DNA of 64,000 nucleotides from Clonostachys chloroleuca (taxonomy: Eukaryota > Ascomycota > Sordariomycetes > Hypocreales > Bionectriaceae): the NCBI GenBank assembly GCA_037952775.1, contig JBANAY010000004.1, forward strand, positions 5,332,001-5,396,000, written 5' to 3'. Both the position numbers and the translations under genes were made by a program. The first letter of the stretch is position 1. Every line of letters starts with the position of its first letter. Below the pieces are notes generated by a model. That model searched no databases. It was given only the letters and a program-made list of their open reading frames with translations, and was not told where the DNA came from. This document shows positions 56,590 to 64,000 of this stretch, piece after piece.

Positions 56590-57039
56590 ATGGATTTCGT
56601 CAAGAAGGCAGCCGATAAGATGGGCAGCAGCAACCAGCAGCAGCCTGCTCAGGGAGGACAGCCTGCTCAAGGAGGACAGCAGGACTACGTCGACAAGGGT
56701 ATGTGCATCTTTAGCTCGCTTACCGGAGTCAACATGAGGACTCCGCCAAATAACACCTCGCGCTAACAACCGTACCAGCCTTTGGCCAAGTCAACAAGAA
56801 GGAGGGATGGAACTTGAGCCAAGATAAGCAGGAAAAGATCACCGATGGCGGCCGTCAAGCCTACGAGAAGATCACTGGGTAAGTCTCGCCATTTGGCCTC
56901 GTTCAAATGCCCTTAATTGCCAGCAGCAGACACGCACGAAATGATTCTTTTCCCCATTATTCACTGTCCTTCTATAAATGTGGGCTAACGAACGTGGATA
57001 TGGTATAGAAACAAAGTGAACCCCAAGATCTCCAACTAG
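56590..57039 (+). CDS. Small fungal protein of the 'MDFVKKAAD' family
   Basis: Three exons, join(56590..56698,56779..56878,57009..57039), encode 79 aa. The order is a helical N-terminus (MDFVKKAADKMGSS), a Gln/Pro/Gly segment with a repeated PAQGGQ unit, then YVDKAFGQVNKKEGWNLSQDKQ and EKITDGGRQAYEKITGNKVNPKISN (quoted in two parts). Small proteins with this start and a C-terminal ITDG-R-AYEK-TG-KV-P-SN are widespread in filamentous fungi, and many are stress- or conidiation-induced; the molecular role is unknown. It is hydrophilic and likely partly disordered. The TATA box and CT-rich leader suggest strong inducible expression. Confidence 0.8.
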
Positions 57040-58402
57040 ATGGATTATGATACTCCTCTCTTCTTCACCGGAAGGCTGTAATAATGATTAGGTAGACGTA
57101 TTTGTCTAGACCTCGCGCGAATACTCGCTTAAGTATGATAATGAAATGAGATTTTCCCCAACAAGATGCCAATCGTGATTGGTGTGATAAGTTCCCGCTT
57201 GATTTTTCTTTTGTATGTTTTGGTGTTGCCATGAGCGAGGGGAATACCCCAAGATCAAGCCATACGCGGCTTTTGCCATGGTAAAATGTTGAGATACAGA
57301 TGGGACATGACGCTTGAACATGCACTCATAAAAGCTCAGTAAATGATTGAAATATCTGCATCTATGCTAGGTATCTTAGCTTAGTCAATTGTTCCGTGTG
57401 CTATTACCCAGCGTGGATTGTGTGCACCAAATTTTTGTGACGAGAGAGTACAAAGTTATGCAGGGTGTTCATCTGCATACCTATTTATAGTAACTTAGGT
57501 TCCTCTTAGGATGTTGCTATGCAAAAGGCATGTGCAAGTCATATGCAGAAGTAGAGTCCATCTTCAGCTGCCTACACCACCCACCTACATACGTAAACGA
57601 CCCTAGATTGTAGATTGCTTTTCAATGTTATAATATACGGTATGTACATACGCGAAATTTTTACTACTCGGGTTAACGGACGTCTTGAGCTGTGTTGAAC
57701 GAAATTGTGTGATGGGTGGACCATCTGTCTAGGGTAGCGAGATTTGAGCGAGGCCCTAAATACTTGCTTATATGCCCAAAGACAGCTAGGTACCTTCGCA
57801 TTATCTCACTCTGAAGCACAAAAATGGTATGACTTACGATTATCACCCGGCGGACCACTGCGGAATCTATGGTCTGCTTTCAGTCAGAAGCGATGATTTC
57901 CAAGAATCATAATATACCGAGCGAGCAACAGCTCATATCATGCTCATAATGCTCCTGGATGGTACAACTGGGCTGTGCTCCACCCGCTTTTCCCTTGCTC
58001 GTATGGGCGCCATCGCAATTGGCTGAGCGTCGATGCCTCTCCACTACTCCACTTCCTCCATCAACATGTCAATTACAAAGCAACTATTTTGGCGCCGCTA
58101 TCTACCATACGCTCTCACGAATGAGCCTCGAATTTGCAGAAACTGAGTATGGCCGATGGAAGTACGGATGCAAAATCCGCCCCAAAGCACGGGCTGGGAC
58201 GGAGACGGAGAAGGTGACCTGGTAACTCCGGTTGACTTGGCAGAGGTTATGCCTCTGTTGGAAGTTGGCATGATGGCTATAAATTCGTCCGAGTCGCCGC
58301 TGTTTGGAAATCGAAATCCATCGCTATCGCCCGAACCAACAGGGAAGAGCATCTTTCTTTCATAGCCCTTATTCCAATCTACTCAAACTACCACCAGTAA
58401 CC
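57040..58402. other. Intergenic, with TATA box before the reductase
   Basis: No gene recognised. TATAAAT at 58278-58284 lies about 119 bp before the reductase start. The AT-rich stretch 57350-57700 is featureless to me. Confidence 0.5.
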
Positions 58403-59457
58403 ATGTCTGCTCCTAACGGGATCAACCTCATCTTTGGAGCGGGAGGCTATGGAACATACCTCAACGATCTCCTGGGTGTCGACACCGCGCGCGCTCTGGT
58501 CCGTGATCAACTTGAAGTCCTGTCAACTGAAGGTGTTAGAAGCATCGACACTTCTGAGTTGTACGAGGGGAGTGAAGAAGAGAGCTGGCTCACCATGATG
58601 CCGCGAAGAAATTCATCATCCACACGAAAGTCAAGGGTGGATTTGCTGCCGGAAGAACGACAGAAGAGATTGTTGAGGTAGGAAAGGAACGCCTTCGGCT
58701 CCTCAAAACGAATCAGGTAGGCTCTGCCCTTTGCACAACGGCGATTGGATAGGCATTGACCTTGTCATAGGTTGAGGTGTTGTACCTCCATGCTCCAGAC
58801 AGCAAGACTCCCCTGGACCAGCAAGTCAAAGGCTATAACGAACTGTACAAGCAGGGTGCTTTCAAACACCTTGGGCTTTCCAACTTCTCCCCTGAGGAGG
58901 TGCAGCAGTTTTATGACGCGGCCGTTGCAAATGACTGCGTGGTACCGACTGTCTATGAGGGTGCCTATAATGCAATCGGTCGACTTCCTGAGTTAGAACT
59001 GGTCCCGTTGCTACGAAAGCTCGGCATTACCTATAATGCCTACAGCCCGATTGCTGGGGGCCTGCTTGCCAAACCTAAAGAGGACTTCTTGGCTGGTGTC
59101 TCCCGTTTTGACACAAGTACTTTCTTGGGCAAATTATATTCCTCATTGTACAACAAGCCCTCATTCTTGCAAGCATTGGACTCCTGGGGCCATATTGCAG
59201 AGGAAGCCGGGATTTCCAGAGCCGAGCTCGCGTTTCGGTGGGTAGTCTACCACTCTGCCCTGAAGGGAGAGCACGGGGATGGCATCATCTTTGGGGCGAG
59301 AGATGCGGCACAGGAGAAAGAAACATTGAAATTCATCAACGCAGGTCCTCTGCCTGAAAATGTTGCGAAAAAGGCCAGCGATGTCTGGGAGATTGTCCGG
59401 GCTGATGCCACCTTTGACAACTGGAGCGGATACTTGAAAGCTCTTTTCCAAGGATAA
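58403..59457 (+). pseudogene. Aldo/keto reductase (AKR7/pyridoxal-reductase-like), one frame break
   Basis: Exons 58403..58716 and 58771..59457 give about 333 aa once one frame break is bridged. The N-terminus INLIFGAGGYGTY and GVRSIDTSELYEGSEE carry the catalytic Asp and Tyr. The next part, LAHHDAAKKFIIHTKVKGGFAAGRT, holds the catalytic Lys. VEVLYLHAPDSKTPLDQQ holds the His. Later blocks are HLGLSNFSPEEV, YNAYSPIAGGLL and GISRAELAFRWVVYHSAL, then GDGIIFGAR for NADPH. The break lies at 58576-58584, where GAAGAAGAGAGCTGG is one base short (or has an extra AG). The second exon is perfect. Members reduce aldehydes with NADPH in the cytosol. Confidence 0.82.
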
Positions 59458-60292
59458 GAAGCAAAGTATGTAGATAGCGTACTATGATTAAGCTACTATG
59501 CAGGAGAAACCTGAATACCTACAAGGCCCATCGAGATACGAATTCCCCTATCCCTTCCGATGTTTCAAGTTGGCGCCCACCGTTTGCGACAAATTGTCGC
59601 CAAGCGATTACATTGGCCCTTTTGGCGTCATTTTTTTTTGCTGATCTCAGATGCAATCGAGAGATTAGAATTTTCCACGTACTAGCACAGAGAATGTTGC
59701 CAGAAGTTTCATCCCTTAACACATGGCGATCGCGGAGGTTCTGACTCCGAGTTTCAGGCTACGCTGCGGTTCCTTGACAAGATCCCAGTCACACCACTCG
59801 GTTCCCGGGACCTGTCTGCATGGGCGGGCCCGCCTGTAACACTTTTACGCATTCGGTAATCGGAGTCAATTTGAGACTGCCTCCTATCATCTTATCGTCC
59901 GGTGCCTGCAGCCCCTATGCTTACTGACCAATCGTGGAATTTTCATTTTGCGGAATGCCTCCGCTGACTGATGCTTTTCATGTTTCAAGATCTGTGACCG
60001 TGTGGTCAGTGCAACTTGTCTGGTAGACCGTAGCCCTGAAGAGTTGTGTTGAGAAGATGCCAAGGTCGGTACGCAATCGCGCATACTCATTCTATAAAGC
60101 GAGTGAAACTCCCACCCCGAGATATGTTTCATTCCTCAAGCTTCATCTCATCTTCTCACTTCATTCAGTCTTTACAATTACTTCGCTGGGCGGAGCTGGA
60201 ACCGTTTGACTGCCCTCTTACTTTCGCTACATACAATATTCAACCTTCTTTTATCCCCCAATCCAAAACAACCACTCACACCATCTTTCAAA
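59458..60292. promoter_or_regulatory. Promoter region of the AA9 gene
   Basis: TATAAAG at 60093-60099 lies about 195 bp before the LPMO start, followed by a CT-rich leader (CATTCCTCAAGCTTCATCTC and CAAAACAACCACTCACACC), the usual form for strongly expressed fungal genes. No other gene is seen; frames at 59484-60132 lack support. Confidence 0.5.
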
Positions 60293-61108
60293 ATGAAGAC
60301 TTCAGTCTCTCTCCTTGGCGCTTTTGCCGCCACTGCCCTCGCTCACGGCACTGTCCCCAACTTCCGCGTCGATGGTGTTGCCCACGGCGGTTTCCTCCTC
60401 GACTACTACTACGCCAAGGTCAACGGCCAGACCCCTCCCAAGGTCGCCGGTTGGTACGCTGAGAACCTCGACAACGGATTCGTGGCCCCCGACGCCTACC
60501 AGACCTCCGACATCAACTGCCACAAGAACGCCGCACCCGGCGAGGCTTCCGTCCAAGTTGCCGCCGGCGGCACCGTCGACTTCCTCTGGTCTGCCTGGCC
60601 TGAATCCCACAAGGGACCCGTCTTCACATACGTCGCCAAGTGCGACGGTGACTGCACCTCTGCCGACAAGGACACCCTCAAGTGGGTCAAGATTGACGAG
60701 GCCGGCATCGACCTGACCACCCAGGTCTGGGCTGCCCAGGACCTCATCGCCAACAACAACACCTGGTCCACTACCGTCCCCTCCACCCTCGCCCCCGGCA
60801 ACTACGTCTTCCGCCACGAGATTATTGCCATGCACGGTGCTGGCTCCCAGAACGGTGCCCAGAACTACCCCCAGTGCTTCAACATTGAGATCACCGGCTC
60901 TGGAACTGATAACCCCGAGGGTGTCCTCGGAACTGAGCTGTACACTGCCGACCACCCCGGCATCCTCTTCAACCCCTACACCACCCTCACCAGCTACGAG
61001 ATGCCCGGCCCTGCTCTGTACGGTGGATCCAACTCCACCACTGCCAGCCTCAATAAGTTCCGTCGCAACCATGCCCGTAGCTTCCGCCTGAGGAACCTGA
61101 AGCACTAA
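60293..61108 (+). CDS. AA9 lytic polysaccharide monooxygenase (formerly GH61)
   Basis: A single exon from the ATG at 60293 encodes 271 aa. The signal peptide is residues 1-17 (MKTSVSLLGAFAATALA) and cleavage exposes H18, the N-terminal copper ligand of the His brace (HGTVPNFRVDGV). The second His is in SAWPESHKGPVFTYVAKC, and the C-terminal part has FRHEIIAMHGAGSQNGAQNYPQCFNIEITGSG (quoted here as RHEIIAMHG, then QNYPQCFNIEI), where the axial aromatic is Phe or a nearby Tyr. The secreted enzyme cleaves crystalline cellulose with copper and an oxidant, complementing the cellobiohydrolase in this window. There is no CBM1; an Arg-rich tail (KFRRNHARSFRLRNLKH) ends the protein. Codons are strongly C-ending, as in highly expressed genes. 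An upstream in-frame ATG at 60206 would mask the signal peptide. Confidence 0.95.
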   Translation: MKTSVSLLGAFAATALAHGTVPNFRVDGVAHGGFLLDYYYAKVNGQTPPKVAGWYAENLDNGFVAPDAYQTSDINCHKNAAPGEASVQVAAGGTVDFLWSAWPESHKGPVFTYVAKCDGDCTSADKDTLKWVKIDEAGIDLTTQVWAAQDLIANNNTWSTTVPSTLAPGNYVFRHEIIAMHGAGSQNGAQNYPQCFNIEITGSGTDNPEGVLGTELYTADHPGILFNPYTTLTSYEMPGPALYGGSNSTTASLNKFRRNHARSFRLRNLKH

Positions 61109-61330
61109 AAGGAGAACTTGAGGGAATGGAGGCGCGTCCAGAATAAGGAGTGGAGAAAGCACTATTTGATATGGTGGCTTTCTCCTGGCCAGTGGCCATG
61201 ACAATGACAATAATTCAGTGTTCCTATATAATGATAGAACATATAGAAATTAAACCTATTTGCAATCTCAAAAGTAATTTCCTTTTGCGGTGACTCTGAA
61301 TAAGAAATCCTCCAGCATCAAGTACCAAAA

Positions 61331-63677
61331 TTAAGGTTCCAGCTCGGAAATGAAATCACTCCCATCCATGCCAGCCAGAAGAGCCTCCAATGCAGGCGCG
61401 TCCTGGAAAGGGAAATCGCCCATGAAGATATCACCAAAATCGGACCCAACTTGAACACTTGGAGCTCCAGAAAACCCCTCATAAGGGCCAAGAGGCTGCC
61501 CTGTATGAGGTAATGCCGGGGCTATGCTGTCTGGCGCCACGCCGTGCACCAGTACGGGCGCTGCAGTAACTTGGGAGAGTGGATGCGGGCGCAAGGAGAA
61601 CCCATTCCCATCGGGATGAACATCGCCCCCTACTGATATGTCTGGCGGTTGTGGCACCATGCTTGTCGTGGCCGGCTTTGGTGGTTGTTGTCGTATCTTC
61701 GCCTCCCTTTCTTCAAAGAGTCGGACAAGGGCCTTTGCAAATTGCCATTGACAGGCGAGTTCTCGAAGCGAGGTCGAGAGCGACTCGAACATCCTCTGCG
61801 CCTTTGCTGCTACCAAGGGGCTTTCGGATGCCATTTCGGTACTCACCTGTGTCATGCACGTGAACACGGCGTGTAGACCGTATAGCCAGAGGGACGAAAG
61901 GCCGTTCTTCGCGTTTAGGGTTTCAAGAATGGATGTCATCCCCGCCGTGGCATCGCTACAAATGTTCAAATCTGCGCAGGCTTCCGCAGCTTTATCTCCC
62001 AGAGACTGTCTCGGGGGTGGGCGGTGGAGGAGTAGCAGGAAATTATTGTACGTCAGGTGAAGCGTAGATTTCCAGATTTCAGACTCGTGAACAGGTAGGC
62101 GGAGTGATCGCGGTAATTGGGTGATGAATTGGGCGAGGGCACGGTCACCATCTCTGGTAGCCTCGATTCTTTCAGCATCGGAGATTCGAAGTGCCCAGCG
62201 TTTCTTCATCGTTCTTGAGATGATAATGCAGAGCTGAGTATGCCGTGTAATGAAATCAATCTCTGCGTTCGGGATTCCCTCAAAGTGAGAGGCCTCCAAG
62301 AAGGGCACATCCGATTCATCTAAGCACCTAAAGTGATGCGTTAGTCAAAGTGCTATGATCAATGAGCCACTTTCACAAATAACAACTCACAAAGCTTGAG
62401 GTCGGCCATATGCCGCCGATACGATTGTATCAAACTGGAACAAAACCCACCACAGCCTCACATATGTCCGCTTATGCACCTCAAGCATCTTTGAGGCAGA
62501 AGCATCTCGGTGCATTCCGACACCAAGGGCAGTCCTCGCCGCAATCCCAATCCAATGCCAGGCATTCGCCACAATCTCCTCCATGCCATCCGAATACCAC
62601 GTCATAAGCAGAGCGGTTTGAACATATACTGTCCGATCCTGGTCAAACCGCGCGTCAATCAGCGTCTTCGCTCTGCGGAAGTAGACGGACTGCAGCGCTC
62701 TCAGCTCTGGGCGCTGGGGCGCCAGCACATGCGCCCCGACAAGGAACAGGGCATTCATCAGCGGAAGAGGGACCGAGCTCGCCGCGACCTTGCCGTTATA
62801 ATGGGCCATGAAATCCTGCTCGTCCACGATTGGCCAGCCACGGTTTACATGAACAAAATAGGCCTCGAGGAGCTCATCTGCCAGCTTCTTGTCCGGCCTC
62901 TTGAAAGCCTCAGCCGGGATGTTTTTGATGTCCAGGACGGTGTACTTTTTGTGGAATTGGCGGTTTCTCATATGGAGGACATGATCCTGGCTGGGCTGCT
63001 GCGAGCTCTGTCTTATGAGATAGTTGAAGTTGGATATCTCAGACCCGAGGAAGCAGCATCGCCCGCGATAGCTGATCTCGGAGGCTCGGAAGTCTTCCTG
63101 GTTGATGAAATCCGCAAGATTGCCGGATTCGTTCACCTCGTCACCTTCCCATGTCTGCTGGGAGCCCCGTGATGGAGACTTGGAGGGCGGCCTGGCAGTG
63201 TTGGTGACATAATCTGGACTGGCTACTGATTCGGGCGATATATATGCTTCCGGGCGAAGAGCCAATGTTGCTGGTGTGCGCTTCGGAGGCCGTCCTCGGG
63301 GCCGGATTGGCACGGGAGATCGAGAAGACTGAAGAGTGTTGAGGGAGGACTGTTGCTTCGGCTTCTTCTGGTAAGGGCAGCAGCCGGGACGACCCTGCGA
63401 GAAGCAGTTTGTGCAAGGAATACCTTTAGTGAGGATATCACACCGAATTTTCCGCTGGTGGCAAGTGGTGCAGGCCCGACCGTCTTACGACAACGAGGAG
63501 TGTTAACACGTGGAATGCATGAGTGGACATTGAGGGCTTGATCCACATACTAGTTCGCCTCTTTTCATGAATTGAGGTTCTTCGGGAGCTCTGAGCAGAA
63601 GTGATGGGAGAGTTCTCAGAGGAGGCGGATGGCTCACGGGCATTGTCTAGGTTGCGATTGTCAGAAGGAGGAGTCAT
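61331..63677 (-). CDS. Zn2Cys6 transcription factor (XlnR/fungal_trans type)
   Basis: complement(join(61331..62327,62391..63483,63551..63677)) encodes 738 aa; both introns keep frame (RRT-NGRACTTC and PQAL-CLDESD). Exon 1 is a Ser-rich N-terminus. Exon 2 opens with a full zinc cluster: CTTCHQRKIRCD...GIPCTNCFSQGRPGC, followed by a Pro/Arg-rich linker (PIRPRGRPPKRTP) and the fungal_trans middle homology region (ADELLEAYFVHVNRGWPIVDEQDFMAHY, ALFLVGAHVLAPQRPELRAL, WHWIGIAARTALGVGMHRDA, KRTYVRLWWVLFQFDTIVSAAYGRPQAL, read as separate parts). The C-terminus is Pro/Gly-rich with an acidic end that may activate. Close homologues include CTF1/acetamidase-type regulators. It is tail-to-tail with the LPMO, with 222 bp between them. 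Confidence 0.9.
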
Positions 63678-64000
63678 TGCGTGATCGCGGAAATGCGAAG
63701 TGTCGCTCGCTTAAGGCCTGAATAGACCCGAGCACGGTCGAACTATCCTTGCAGAGATCTCTGATGGATTGTGAACAGGGCCGACAGTCGGAAGTTTAAA
63801 AGAAAGTTGCGTGGAAGGGCGCGATGGAGTAGTTCGTCGGAAATTAGGAGCAAATTAAATCAAAGCACCATCTCCGATGACAAAGACTTTCGGAAAGCTG
63901 TAGCCAATCACAAGACTAGACTCTTCGCCGGCTCCGGCACGGAAACCGCCAGTCCATAAACAAACGATCCAAGAAAAGCTTTTGTTACTTTGCAGCAAAG
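63678..64000. other. Regulator promoter, window edge
   Basis: Upstream of the Zn2Cys6 gene. The short plus-strand frame at 63771-63959 is basic and unsupported. No other feature is seen. Confidence 0.5.

Noticed and set aside
60302..61210. 302-aa minus-strand frame over the LPMO
   Set aside because: Gly/Val-rich antisense of a strongly C-ending codon-biased gene; the plus strand is an unmistakable AA9.
1..64000. CRISPR arrays, bacterial operons, tRNA or rRNA genes
   Set aside because: No regularly spaced repeats, no tRNA-like T-loop and acceptor pairing noticed, and the genes are spliced eukaryotic genes.

Overview
This window is nuclear DNA from a filamentous ascomycete, most likely a plant-associated Sordariomycete. 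Genes carry short GT-AG introns (about 44-130 nt) with CTAAC/CTGAC-type branch sites. Coding strands are GC-richer than the AT-rich spacers. The content is typical of such fungi: a GH7 cellobiohydrolase with a CBM1, an AA9 lytic polysaccharide monooxygenase, a PTH11/rhodopsin-type receptor, Zn2Cys6 regulators and Dal5-type MFS carriers. No rRNA, tRNA, CRISPR array or intact transposon was seen. Exon joins were built by hand from splice signals and reading-frame continuity.

Layout. 0.7-4.6 kb: an FAD monooxygenase (-) and a seven-helix receptor (+). 4.6-10 kb: three orphan genes, one with tandemly duplicated 5' exons. 11-13 kb: cellobiohydrolase I (-) with an unusually long, acidic linker. 14.8-17 kb: a HAM1-like lipid-binding-fold protein (-), followed by a 5.5-kb gene desert. 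22.5-24 kb: an orphan with a basic/acidic C-terminus. 24.5-27.4 kb: a fungal AAA+ ATPase (-) whose N-terminus copies the histone H3 tail.

29-55 kb holds a catabolic-looking cluster. It contains a Dal5-type carrier, amidase, ketopantoate-reductase-like enzyme, Zn2Cys6 factor, FMN split-barrel protein, LigB/DODA-type extradiol dioxygenase, second Dal5-type carrier, second Zn2Cys6 factor, amino-acid permease, DAO-type FAD oxidoreductase, a small secreted Ser/Thr protein, threonine aldolase, and a peroxisomal-type D-amino-acid oxidase. The likely theme is uptake and breakdown of a nitrogenous, possibly catecholic, amide or amino acid. GATA motifs and an identical 14-bp element recur between these genes, which suggests nitrogen control.

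Several of these genes look damaged. The second carrier has an in-frame stop. The first Zn2Cys6 factor has lost a zinc-binding cysteine. The amidase, the DAO-type oxidoreductase, threonine aldolase and the downstream aldo/keto reductase each need a one-base frame correction. Three of those four sit in C/G homopolymers, so sequencing error competes with real decay.

56-64 kb: a 79-aa fungal small protein, the aldo/keto reductase, the AA9 LPMO, and a Zn2Cys6 factor tail-to-tail with the LPMO. The most novel item is the histone-H3-tail mimic on the AAA+ ATPase.
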